The translations under genes were made by a program, and so were the position numbers. A stretch of DNA of 51,689 nt from Candidatus Helarchaeota archaeon. GTDB lineage: Archaea; Asgardarchaeota; Lokiarchaeia; Helarchaeales; HEL-GB-A. Location of the stretch: NCBI GenBank assembly GCA_016840125.1, contig JAEOSY010000394.1:1-51689 (forward strand), written 5' to 3'. Each line of letters begins with the position of its first letter. The stretch's first letter is position 1. The notes under the pieces are model-generated. The model was not told the DNA's origin. It saw only the letters and a program-made list of their open reading frames with translations, and did not search any database. Below, in pieces: positions 32,353 to 41,600 of the stretch.

Positions 32353-32856
32353 TCACTCACCTTTTTCAGTTGCGTTTAGTAATTCCTTAATTAAAACGTA
32401 GTACAATTTTTCCTTCTCCCGTGGATTGATTGCAGTAATTCCGTAGGTTGGAACGTGCAAGACGTTCTCAACTCTCTTTGCATTGAAATGACCATCCATA
32501 TCCTGTTTATTAGCGATAGCGATAATCCGCGCATTTTTTTGAGTTCTATTAACCCACTCAACAAGTTGTTTTGTTTGGAGCACATTCTGAGGAGTAGAAT
32601 CTGTGACAACACAAACCAGATACGAACCATTAAGGTATTGATTCCAAAACGGTTTAAAACCTTCTTGTCCGCCGATATCCCATAATTTAACTTCGTGTTC
32701 TCCAAATTGTAAGCTTCCAAAGTCTAGCCCAATGGTTGGTTTATAGTCGAGTGGGGGAATTTGTCCCGAAAGTAGTTTTATTAATGTTGATTTCCCGACT
32801 GATGGGGCTCCTAAGAAGGATACTTTAACACTAACACCCATTCTGGTCCAACTCAT
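32353..32856 (-). CDS. Arf-like small GTPase (Ras superfamily)
   Basis: 167 residues. G1: GAPSVGKST (16-24). G2 Thr at about 41 in KPTIGLDFG. G3: WDIGGQEGFKPF (59-70). G4: NKQD (116-119). G5: TAIN (about 138-141). The WDIGGQE/NKQD pair is typical of the Arf/Sar/Arl and Rag-like side of the superfamily rather than Rab (WDTAGQE). No N-terminal Gly for myristoylation and no C-terminal Cys for prenylation are seen. Its partner is probably the longin/HTH protein encoded 6 bases downstream. In eukaryotes such GTPases run membrane traffic; the role in the archaeon is unknown. Confidence 0.88.
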   Translation of the reverse strand: MSWTRMGVSVKVSFLGAPSVGKSTLIKLLSGQIPPLDYKPTIGLDFGSLQFGEHEVKLWDIGGQEGFKPFWNQYLNGSYLVCVVTDSTPQNVLQTKQLVEWVNRTQKNARIIAIANKQDMDGHFNAKRVENVLHVPTYGITAINPREKEKLYYVLIKELLNATEKGE

Positions 32857-33012
32857 TTAGTATGATATTTGAAAAAGATTATGAGATGAAAAAAACATAA
32901 ACCTCCATGATATTGTGATATTTAGCACCTAACAAGGATAACATTGAGGCGAATATCCTAAATTTGTAAATGTACTATTAGTACTAGAAAATACAGAAAA
33001 TTGGGGTTTTAA

Positions 33013-34842
33013 ATGAAAAAATTAAGTAAAACGGCAATCTCGGTATTAAATCAACGATATCTAATTCAAGATGAGAAGGGAACTGTAGTTGAAACCCCTG
33101 AACAAATGTTTCGGAGGGTTGCAAGTAATATTGCTGCAGTTGATGAGACATATGGGGCAGATTCAAAGCAAGTCAAAAACCTTGAAGGAAAAATTTATAA
33201 TATCATGAGTGATTTTGATTTTCTTCCTAATTCTCCCACCTTAATGAATGCAGGACGAAAATATCAACAGTTGGCGGCGTGTTTTGTACTACCTATTGAA
33301 GATTCTATTGAAAGTATTTTCGGTACATTGAAGAATGCAGCAATCATACACCAGAGCGGGGGTGGCACGGGCTTTTCCTTCTCGAATTTACGACCAAAAG
33401 GCGATCCAGTCAAATCCTCTAATGGTGTAGCGAGTGGCCCAGTCTCCTTTATGAAGATCTATGATGCTGCCGCAGAACAGATCAAACAGGGTGGTATGCG
33501 TAGAGGCGCCAATATGGGAATCCTCAGGGTTGATCACCCTGATATCATTGATTTCATAACAGTAAAGGATGATCCTACGATATTAACAAATTTTAATATT
33601 AGTGTGGCAATCACTGATGAGTTTATGGAGGCAGTAGACCAAAAAAGAACCTATTCAGTAATTAATCCACGAACAAATCAGGTTGTCCGAGAATTAGTTG
33701 CTAAAAAAATATTCGATCTTCTCGTCCTTATGGCATGGAAAAATGCAGATCCTGGGGTTATTTTCATTGATACTATTAATAAAGCGAATCCTACACCTCA
33801 TGCTGGTAAAATTGAGAGTACCAATCCTTGCGGAGAAGTTCCGTTATTACCATGGAGTGCCTGTAATTTAGGGTCGATAAACGTTTCTAATTTCGTAAAA
33901 AACGGAAAAGTTGATTATAATAGACTGTCAGAAATAGTGGATCTCGCGGTTCATTTCTTAGATAATGTGATTGATGCAGGAAAATACCCTCTCGAACAAA
34001 TTGATAAAGTCGTAAAACAGAACCGAAAAGTTGGTTTAGGCATTATGGGATTTGCTGATTTACTAATACAACTTAGTGTGGTCTATGGATCAAACCGTTC
34101 ATTTGAAATTGCTGACGAAATAATGGAGTTCATTAATAAGCGGGCGCATCAGAAGTCAGAACAACTAGCAGAAAAGAGAGGTGTATTTCCGAATTATGAA
34201 GGAAGTATTTATGAGGGAAAAGTAAAACTTCGGAATGCAACTCTTACTAGCATCGCTCCAACAGGAACAATTAGCATCCTTGCCGGTTGCTCAAGTAGTA
34301 TTGAAACAATTTTTGCCGTGGTATTTCGGCGCGAGATTTTAGATGGGCAGGTTTTTTATGATGTAAACCCTCATTTTGAAAAAATCGCGAAGGAGCGGGG
34401 ATTCTATTCCACAGCTCTAATGGAAAAAATTGCCAATCAGGGAGTAGTTAGCAATCTCACTGAAATTCCGAAGGAGATTCGTGATATTTTTGCAACAGCA
34501 TTAGAAGTATCACCAGAGGAACATGTAAAAATGCAGGCGACGTTTCAAAAACATGTAGATAATGCAGTATCTAAAACTGTAAATCTACCGAGTAGTGCGA
34601 CACCCAAAGATATTGAACGAATATTCCTCCTAGCTCATGATCTAGGGTGTAAAGGAATTACGGTGTATAGGTATGGGTCAAAGGAGCATCAAGTGCTCTC
34701 TATCGGTAAAAAAGAGAAAAGTTCGGCTGAAACACTCAAGAATAATACTAGAAAGTGTCCTGCATGTGGTTCTGGGAATGTTGTTTTTGAGGCGCGCTGT
34801 AATTTCTGTAAAAATTGTGGTGCATCTAGTTGTTTATTATAA
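33013..34842 (+). CDS. nrdJ: Class II (adenosylcobalamin-dependent) ribonucleoside-diphosphate reductase
   Basis: 609 residues. Converts ribonucleotides to deoxyribonucleotides using a B12-derived radical. Catalytic cysteines fit the class II pattern: C90 in QLAACFVLP, the radical C273 in NPCGEVPLLPWSAC, and C284 eleven residues on, giving the redox pair C90-C284. N271 and E275 are also in place. It is shorter than many NrdJ proteins and has no ATP-cone at the N-terminus, so allosteric activity control may be lacking. The C-terminus is a zinc ribbon (CPACGSGNVVFEARCNFCKNCG), typical of some archaeal and Thermotoga-type enzymes. GGGG precedes the ATG. Cobalamin must be made or imported elsewhere; no such genes are here. 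Confidence 0.93.
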   Translation: MKKLSKTAISVLNQRYLIQDEKGTVVETPEQMFRRVASNIAAVDETYGADSKQVKNLEGKIYNIMSDFDFLPNSPTLMNAGRKYQQLAACFVLPIEDSIESIFGTLKNAAIIHQSGGGTGFSFSNLRPKGDPVKSSNGVASGPVSFMKIYDAAAEQIKQGGMRRGANMGILRVDHPDIIDFITVKDDPTILTNFNISVAITDEFMEAVDQKRTYSVINPRTNQVVRELVAKKIFDLLVLMAWKNADPGVIFIDTINKANPTPHAGKIESTNPCGEVPLLPWSACNLGSINVSNFVKNGKVDYNRLSEIVDLAVHFLDNVIDAGKYPLEQIDKVVKQNRKVGLGIMGFADLLIQLSVVYGSNRSFEIADEIMEFINKRAHQKSEQLAEKRGVFPNYEGSIYEGKVKLRNATLTSIAPTGTISILAGCSSSIETIFAVVFRREILDGQVFYDVNPHFEKIAKERGFYSTALMEKIANQGVVSNLTEIPKEIRDIFATALEVSPEEHVKMQATFQKHVDNAVSKTVNLPSSATPKDIERIFLLAHDLGCKGITVYRYGSKEHQVLSIGKKEKSSAETLKNNTRKCPACGSGNVVFEARCNFCKNCGASSCLL

Positions 34843-34933
34843 AATAGAGATGAATTTCGCAGTAATAACATGAGAAAGCTTTTAAAATCTTCAATAGTTT
34901 TTAACATTGAGTAAGGAAACGAGGTGATTTAAA

Positions 34934-35149
34934 GTGCCTAGATGCCCAGAATGTGCAGGTTTAATGAAGTTTGACAGAAATGTTCATCGGTACGTTTGTC
35001 AAAGATGTGGTCTCGCCCTAGAGAGAAGCGAATTGGACAAAATGCAGGAACAGCAACGGGATCGCATTCGAGAAGTCAAAGGCAAGGATTTTGAAGAGAG
35101 GAAACGGCGTAAGGAATATTTAGATTGGTGGCTTTCTAAAGAAAAATAA
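34934..35149 (+). CDS. Small zinc-ribbon protein, 71 aa
   Basis: Starts at GTG with GAGGTGA ten bases ahead (34921). One zinc ribbon, MPRCPECAGLMKFDRN then YVCQRCGLALERSE, at 1-34; the second half is a long charged helix (KMQEQQRDRIREVKGKDFEE and beyond). The ribbon resembles the TFB/TFIIB-type N-terminal zinc fold, but no core TFB domain is attached. Small basic zinc proteins of this type are common in archaea and are mostly without assigned function. Follows nrdJ at about 90 bases on the same strand. Confidence 0.75.
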   Translation: MPRCPECAGLMKFDRNVHRYVCQRCGLALERSELDKMQEQQRDRIREVKGKDFEERKRRKEYLDWWLSKEK

Positions 35150-35180
35150 AAATAGAAAAGATTTAGTGATTCTTAAGACT

Positions 35181-36182
35181 TTATTTTTTGTTAACTTCTA
35201 TTTTAGCTCCTTCGTTATTTACATTTGTTATAAAAACTTCTGCTTTGCACTTATTCTTCAAAAAACTCTTTGTTTTTTCTTCTAATTTCTGCGCTTTTAA
35301 GGCGCCTTTAATTAAAGCAAAGGTAACAGGTCCAAAGGAACTCATCCCAGATCCTACCGCCCCATTTTCCATAAAAAATTCAATTAAATCGGGAATAATT
35401 TTATCCTGTAATGCGATCTCAATTTTTTTGAAACCAATTTTCTGTAATTCATAGAGTCCGGAACCAAAAGGAGCAATCTGTTTTTGTTTGATCGCTGGAA
35501 GAATCTTCATCAAAATAATGTGACTAATGATTCGGACCTCATTTAATGAAATTGGGCAGTGTTGCTGGAAAATATCAACTTCTTCAGGTCCAGATGCCCC
35601 TTGTTGTATCTGTGGAATAGTAACAACAAAGTACCAATCGTCAGGAACTGGTTCCCAAGAAGTAATAGGAGCAGGTGGAGCAGTTGATGCTGAAGATGGA
35701 AGGTAAGATTCCTTTTCTTTGCCATCTCCAAAAGTATGGCCCCCGTCTACAATAAAACCCCCCCGTTCAAAAGCAGTAAGCCCAATTCTGGAGGTTCCCC
35801 CTCGAGAGGTTAATCGAGCCAGATCGTATGGCGTTTTTTCGATTTTATTTAATAAACTTAGGGCTTTACTGAGTGCCAGAGATAACTGGGTTTTGGAACC
35901 CAGTCCCACGTGGGCCGGAATTTTTGAATTTAGCTTAATATGAATTTCATCTTTGATTTTTAGTGATTGAATAATATTTTTTGTTAATTGGTCAATTTCT
36001 GCGTAAGAATAACCATAAGAACTAGTAATTTCTAGTTTGTATTCATCTGATGATTCTACTTCGATTTTAGAAGTAGGTCTATTTAGAGCAACCCCTAACC
36101 CTCCATCAATTCGTCCAATAGTCCCATTTAAGTCGATTAAACCAAAATGCAATCTGCTAGGTGTTGTAATTTTAACTTTCAT
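35181..36182 (-). CDS. Beta-ribofuranosylaminobenzene 5'-phosphate synthase (GHMP kinase family)
   Basis: 333 residues. The enzyme joins 4-hydroxybenzoate or aminobenzoate to PRPP in the first committed step of tetrahydromethanopterin synthesis. Signatures: KITTPSRLHFGLIDLNGTI at the N-terminus, GLGVALNRPTSKIEV, IPAHVGLGSKTQLSLALSKA (the GHMP-type phosphate loop), ARLTSRGGTSRIGLTAFERG and the FGPVTFALIKG C-terminal motif. The product is an archaeal C1-carrier precursor, so the host is expected to use H4MPT-type C1 chemistry. It stands by itself here, converging with the zinc-ribbon gene at 34934. Confidence 0.88.
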   Translation of the reverse strand: MKVKITTPSRLHFGLIDLNGTIGRIDGGLGVALNRPTSKIEVESSDEYKLEITSSYGYSYAEIDQLTKNIIQSLKIKDEIHIKLNSKIPAHVGLGSKTQLSLALSKALSLLNKIEKTPYDLARLTSRGGTSRIGLTAFERGGFIVDGGHTFGDGKEKESYLPSSASTAPPAPITSWEPVPDDWYFVVTIPQIQQGASGPEEVDIFQQHCPISLNEVRIISHIILMKILPAIKQKQIAPFGSGLYELQKIGFKKIEIALQDKIIPDLIEFFMENGAVGSGMSSFGPVTFALIKGALKAQKLEEKTKSFLKNKCKAEVFITNVNNEGAKIEVNKK

Positions 36183-36249
36183 ACCGCGATAACTCTTCTT
36201 TTGGCTCTAAAAACAACCTTACTAATTGGACTATTTTAGTTTTGTCCTT

Positions 36250-36816
36250 TCATTCCTGATGGATTTGCGTCAGGAATCCATCTTTTATCAGTTCATTTGA
36301 TTGAATTATCGAAAGAAGAACTGCCCCTGTAATTTCGTCACGTATAAGATCCCAAGGTTTCCCCTGATCGTTATTTATTCCAGGACACTCCGCCCAACCA
36401 TTTTGGCTATAATCAATTGCAACAGATGTCTGTTCTGGATCATACTTTGATGTTTTCCACGTGAAAGGATACAATCTACAGACAATAGGTCTATAGAAAT
36501 AGATTTTACAGATTGCTTTCTGCTCTATAAATTGATAAAAAGGACAAAGATTTTGCTCATTTTTCTTGAGGATAAAAACTTCGCCCTTAATTTCAAATCT
36601 ATCAGAAAAAATACTCCTTATCTTATGGATTTCTTTTTTAATTAAGAAATTCTCTTTGAAGGTTTGGATTGGTATATTGAGGTGATTTGAAATTGCACTA
36701 ATTTCCCGATTTGATAATATAATCTCAGAAAACTTACAGCATTTCCCACATTGAGTGCATGAAAAAGTTGAATCCTTCACTTGGGGGGAAATAAATCTTT
36801 TAAAATTTTGACTCAT
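36250..36816 (-). CDS. YkgJ-like cysteine-cluster protein
   Basis: 188 residues. The YkgJ (UPF0153) signature is CTQCGKCCKFSEIILSNREI at about 20-39, with later cysteines in CPFYQF, CKIYFYRPIVCRLYPF and the final CPGI motif. The family is thought to bind Fe-S clusters or metal ions but has no proven common reaction. Cytosolic. Its start is 52 bases from the divergent zinc-ribbon gene at 36868. Confidence 0.8.
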   Translation of the reverse strand: MSQNFKRFISPQVKDSTFSCTQCGKCCKFSEIILSNREISAISNHLNIPIQTFKENFLIKKEIHKIRSIFSDRFEIKGEVFILKKNEQNLCPFYQFIEQKAICKIYFYRPIVCRLYPFTWKTSKYDPEQTSVAIDYSQNGWAECPGINNDQGKPWDLIRDEITGAVLLSIIQSNELIKDGFLTQIHQE

Positions 36817-36867
36817 TAATAAAATAATATCCAGTTGGTATTGAAAAGTCTCACAGGTTCAGCTCAT

Positions 36868-37050
36868 ATGACAAAATCATCTAGACGCAAAGCTAAAATT
36901 GAGGGTCGTCCCCTCTGGACAGCGACGGATAAGCGGTGCGAGGAGTGTGAGGGGGTAATGGTCCAGACGGGGCGCTATTCATATAGTTGTACCGCCTGTG
37001 GATTGACTCAAGAGCGTTTTCCTAAAAAAGTAATTCGAAAGAGATGGTGA
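36868..37050 (+). CDS. Small zinc-ribbon protein, 60 aa
   Basis: Starts at ATG 36868 (a TTG at 36835 would add 11 residues). A basic N-terminus (MTKSSRRKAKIEGRPLW) precedes the zinc ribbon CEECEGVMVQTGRYSYSCTACG, and a basic tail follows (RFPKKVIRKRW). Highly basic, hence probably nucleic-acid- or ribosome-associated; this last part is inference. It ends just before a terminator-like hairpin. Confidence 0.65.
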   Translation: MTKSSRRKAKIEGRPLWTATDKRCEECEGVMVQTGRYSYSCTACGLTQERFPKKVIRKRW

Positions 37051-37054
37051 GATT

Positions 37055-37082
37055 AAGGCGGCATTTCCGACAAATGCCTTTT
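37055..37082 (+). terminator. Hairpin with T-run after the zinc-ribbon gene
   Basis: GGCATTT (37060-37066) pairs with AAATGCC (37072-37078) around the loop CCGAC, followed by TTTT. It starts 10 bases after the stop at 37050. This looks like an intrinsic-terminator form; in archaea the T-run alone often suffices. Confidence 0.5.
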
Positions 37083-37253
37083 CCTCATTTAGAGTTCAGC
37101 GAACATTTTCTTCATCAATGCCAATATTTAATTCGAATGTGTTATCTTATACCTTTTTAGTTCAGAGGAATTATTGAAAAAGTAGTAATTTTTATTCCCA
37201 TTCGATTTCATTTTAATTACAAAATTAATTAAGAGATTAAGTTAGTATACCAT

Positions 37254-37262
37254 TTTATAATT
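37254..37262 (+). promoter_or_regulatory. TATA-like element upstream of the V4R/TRAPP-like pair
   Basis: CCATTTTATAATTGG is 40-47 bases before the ATG at 37301. GAGGGA (37284-37289) is the ribosome-binding site for that start. The remainder of the 250-bp gap (37083-37253) shows nothing notable. Confidence 0.4.
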
Positions 37263-37300
37263 GGATATCACATAAAATAATGAAGAGGGATAACTTTACA

Positions 37301-37900
37301 ATGCAAAAAGATAAAATAAACGCTATAGAGCAATTAACTGCAAAACAAATAGACTATATAGTTAAATATAAACCTAGAGCAAAAGGCGCACAATCCGCAC
37401 AACATTTTTTTGATATGACAATCATCAAGCCAATAGCGTTGAATGTATATCCAGAAATTTATGTGGATTTAATTAAACGATTTGAGCATGATGAAGCTGT
37501 CCGTCATTTAAATAGCATGGGACTTCGGGTCGCTAAATATTATTACAGTACATTTCCAGAAAAGCTAAGACAATCCCAAAAATTCACTGAAATCTTCTCA
37601 GGAGTAGTAAAAACCCACCTAAAATCAAAGCTAGTATTTAAGGATAAAATTAAGGAGGATAAGAAATTAAAAAGCTGTACAATTGAAATCCACGATTGTT
37701 TTTTCTGTTCCGAAATTGCCCTCTTCGAGAATCCTGAGATTCCGTATTGTACCCCAATAGCGGGTGCCTGTGAAGGTCTCTACAATATAAAATCGTTATA
37801 TAACCGAAATTTGGAACCCAGACTAATTCAGGTTTTTGCCCATAAATCGGCTGAATATGACGGGGATATTTGCGAGTATAAACTGGTTGTAATTGATTAA
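37301..37900 (+). CDS. V4R/TRAPP-Bet3-like domain protein, first of a pair
   Basis: 199 residues from the ATG at 37301 (GAGGGA 11 bases ahead; an ATG at 37280 is also possible). The N-terminal half is helical and resembles the TRAPP Bet3/V4R helices (IALNVYPEIYVDLIKRFE; LNSMGLRVAKYYYSTFPEKL). The C-terminal half has the V4R cysteine arrangement: IEIHDCFFCSE (about 127-137), then YCTPIAGACEGLYNI and a final CEYKLVVID. V4R domains bind small hydrophobic molecules in bacteria and archaea and are structurally related to TRAPP subunits of eukaryotic vesicle tethering. It lies 15 bases upstream of a related gene. Confidence 0.6.
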   Translation: MQKDKINAIEQLTAKQIDYIVKYKPRAKGAQSAQHFFDMTIIKPIALNVYPEIYVDLIKRFEHDEAVRHLNSMGLRVAKYYYSTFPEKLRQSQKFTEIFSGVVKTHLKSKLVFKDKIKEDKKLKSCTIEIHDCFFCSEIALFENPEIPYCTPIAGACEGLYNIKSLYNRNLEPRLIQVFAHKSAEYDGDICEYKLVVID

Positions 37901-37915
37901 GAACGAGGTGTTGTT

Positions 37916-38584
37916 ATGGGTGAGTTAGGCCGGTTTAGAAAAATGTTAGGTGGGCTTGGAAAGCGCGTATACAATTGGCGCGAAACCAAAGAATCCATGA
38001 ATTTCTTAAGTTTTATGTACGAAACGATCCTTGAAGAATATGCAGGAATTTTTAATGGCGATTATGAGAAAGCCATGGATACTTTAATAGAACTCGTTAC
38101 CCCCATGAGCGCTGAAGTAGTTTCTAAGTTATTATTTGAGGTTAAGGTGCTTGGAGTCGAATTTAAAAGCCTTATTACAAAAGATGTCAACGATCTCCCC
38201 TACCTTGTTGAAACTACTCTGTATGCAGTGTTTGGGAGCTGGAGTAAAAAGGTATTTAAAAAACCAATCCTAATACCTGCCTCTGTATCGGATCAACATG
38301 TAAATACAATATACATCGAATTAACTCAATGTCCCTTTTGTTGTAACACAACAATTGAGCCTGAGGCGTTGGGTGCCCACAAGTACGGAAAATTACTCGC
38401 TTTAACCATTGAGCAGATGATTCAGTCCATAGAAGACTATGCTGGCAATGATTACCAGGTCGTTGCAAGAGAAACCAAATGTTTTTTAAATGATGATTTT
38501 AAAGGGGAAATCTATCTTTGGCTTTATCCTCGAGATAATCTGGAATTGATGGAAACCAATGAATATATTCGAAATATTAAATAA
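37916..38584 (+). CDS. V4R/TRAPP-Bet3-like domain protein, second of a pair
   Basis: 222 residues, GAGGTG just ahead of the ATG. The helical N-terminal half (SMNFLSFMYETILEEYAGIF; MDTLIELVTPMSAEVVSKLL) and the C-terminal half (YIELTQCPFCCNTTIEPEAL, then KLLALTIEQMIQSIEDYAGN and a final hydrophobic strand) match the plan of its neighbour at 37301 although identity is low. One of the V4R cysteine positions is kept as CPFCC; the second cluster is weaker. The pair probably forms a heterodimer, as TRAPP subunits do. Assignment is by fold reading and is moderate only. Confidence 0.55.
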   Translation: MGELGRFRKMLGGLGKRVYNWRETKESMNFLSFMYETILEEYAGIFNGDYEKAMDTLIELVTPMSAEVVSKLLFEVKVLGVEFKSLITKDVNDLPYLVETTLYAVFGSWSKKVFKKPILIPASVSDQHVNTIYIELTQCPFCCNTTIEPEALGAHKYGKLLALTIEQMIQSIEDYAGNDYQVVARETKCFLNDDFKGEIYLWLYPRDNLELMETNEYIRNIK

Positions 38585-38606
38585 TTCTAGTGATGAAATT
38601 AAGCTC

Positions 38607-41600
38607 CTATACCTTTTTTCCTAGTTTCCTCAGTTGTTTGAGTAAGTTTTTTTTCCGTTCCTGTTTATCAAGGATTATTCTAAGTTTATCCGGGTCAAGA
38701 ACCTTCGATTTTTGAAGTAATTCTTCAAGTTCTCTTACATACACATGGTATTCGCTTAGCAGATTTGAAATTTCGCGTTGCATTTTTTCCTTTAATTCAA
38801 CAATAGTCATTTTTCTGTGCCATTGCCGACGTTGGTAGAGGATGATTCCGATAATGATAAGCGATAGAACGCCTGCGATGATGGCACCAATAGTGAGTTG
38901 TAAAAATGATATCCAACTCCGATCAATGGTTGGATCTTCCTCCGGGGGGAGAGATTCTAATAATTCAAATTGTTGGACTTCATAGCTTGAAATAAGGGAA
39001 ATATTATCCGCATAGATAATTAAAAAGTAGGTTCCGGTTTCATTAAGCCAGCTATCAAGATAGAGAGAGTTATACCAGCCATCTTGTACGCCAAAGAAGA
39101 TCATATATAAAGTTTTATTGGATGGTGTAATTAAGTAAGTGAATAAGGTTAGATTTTGAGATAAATCGGTTCCATTTATCGAAGTGAGATGAATAGATAT
39201 CGAAAGATGCTGGTTTATTCTTAAGGGGCTCGTTTTATTGCTGTTGATTATTAGAGTGATGTTGATTTTTTCTTTCATTAACCAATTTATTGAATTATTT
39301 AGGAGGTGAAAATTATCTAGTTTGGCTATATGGGAGTCGTTGAAGAGACTTGAATCACCAATACCTAGAATTTTACCAAAAGTGTCATTTAAAATAAAGG
39401 TAGCTTCGGTATTATATTCCAAAAAGATAGTTTGTTTTGAAGTATTTTGAAATGTAGTAAAAGAATAGAAGCCGATTTGGGTTAAGTTAGAAGAAACTTC
39501 ATGGTCTTCCGGATTCGAGAAAGTTAACTCCGTACTAGTACTAGAAGAATTATAAATTTGAATCCCAAAGGGATTTAGGATAGAATTTATAGAACTTTGC
39601 TCGCACTCGGTTTCGGGTTCCACCCATAAAAATATACTCCCGCCATTCAATCCAAATTCTACCAGCGCATCAATCTCAGCTTGGGATAAGTTCGTTTCAG
39701 GGTCACAAAGTATTACAAGATCATAATTTGAGAGAAATGACATATTCTGTTGCAATGTATCTGTCGGATAAGGGAGCTCAAAGGGTAGCGAGATAACAGT
39801 ATCAAGGGATATGTTAGGATAGAATTGTTTAAACAAGCCAAAATCATCCACATCATAATTATTTTGAAGACATAGGTTGAAAAATTCAAAGTATCCACTG
39901 TAGATTGTATCTAGGCGTTCATTCCATATATTAGCAAGATTTTCGATCTGAATTGTGCTTTGAAAACTGAAATTTAATGCGGGTTTATAGAATAGGACCC
40001 TCCCTGAAGGATATTGTATAGAAAAATTAACCCAAACTTCACCAATATGAAAATTATCAGCGGTTATATTCAGCTTCTGATTGTAGGACCCTACTTTGGG
40101 ATCTTGAGGAATTGCAAGAGTAACTTGAAGACTTCCATAAGAGTGAAGATTTGAAGGGATTTGGTAGGAAATCCAATTTGTAGGTATATTTCCTTCAAGT
40201 ATTTGGATCTTTAAATTAGTGAGTAGATGATTGGTAGTTATTGAAATATTAAAAATAGCTATGTCGCTTGGAAAATAGATAAGTTGAGGCGCGAGTGGTA
40301 TTGTGGTTGGAAAAATATTATGTAATTTATGTAAATTATTTTTGATAAAGATATTTCGGATGTAAAAATTATCTAAGAAGTTTTGCTCTTCAGTAATTTC
40401 TACTGTGATATTCATAAAATAGAGAATTAACTCATTAATCATGGATCCAGTTCCCACAACCCAATAAGAGGAATAAATATCGACGTCTGTTGGATTCCAA
40501 GTGACGTTAACCCATTTGAATTCAAAAGGTTCTAAGCGCCCTAGGTTAATGTATTTTGAAAAGAAGGTTTGGGTTTGAGTGTCAGTTGAGTTAATGAGGA
40601 ATGCAACAAAGGAATTATTAACCGCTACATTTCCAATATTCATAAGAAGAACATTACTTGTAAAGGATTGTCCAACAAAACCAATTCGCGATAAATTTGA
40701 TGAAAGAAGTGCAAGGTTTGTCATGTTTTCGCTTGATAACTGACTTCTCATGGTTTGAATTGAATTATTGAGATCATTGAAAGAATTTCCAATTCCGATA
40801 TATTGTGAGAATTGAGAAAATTCGGTATTATTTAACTTCGGAGTAATAAACCACTCCATTGCAATACTACTATCATTTCCTGAATAGATACTATTGTTTT
40901 GTAAAGTTCCAGCTTGAATTTGATTTCTAATATTTGAACTGGAGTTTATTTCATGACCGAGTGAGTTACTTCGTCCGGTGAAGCCGATATATGAAGAATT
41001 TCCATTGGCAGAATCATATACATAAATAATATCTTCACTCGTGTTGTACTGTCCTGAATCACCGCTTGATGAGGCGGATTGGTTCCAGTACAAATTAGTA
41101 TTCCATACACTAAATAGAGTAATATTATGAATAGGAGCGGATTCTAAATTAATTAAAGTTAGGTTAACACGGAAACCATTAGTTGATGACGAACCTTCTA
41201 GTGTGAAAACGTAGATTAGGGAATAATCAGTAATAACCGATTGGATAATTGAGAAATCTGAAGTTAGATTATGTAATTCACGCAAAACATGCATGTCGGA
41301 CAGCCATTTAATTTGATTATTATATTTTACTGCTAACTGACCCTGAATCATATGAGTAAGGGTAGAATTTTGATAAGAATCGAGCATTAAAAGCAGAGTT
41401 CCATAGTGGGTAACGAAGAGCGTCGTGTCCCGTGTAGAATTGTGACTTAGGGCGGCCCAAGGGGAGAATAAATTGGGAGTATATATTCTTGATTCTATTA
41501 AGGTATCATTCAGATTATTTTGAACCAGATATGCATGAGCCGCCGTAAAATTTACTAAACCGGCACCTTGGACATTATGTCCAACCCCTAGAATAGGTGT

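Noticed and set aside
32857..33012. Possible cobalamin riboswitch before the B12-dependent reductase
   Set aside because: The 156-bp gap has no B12-box-like sequence or strong stems, and such riboswitches are not expected in archaea.
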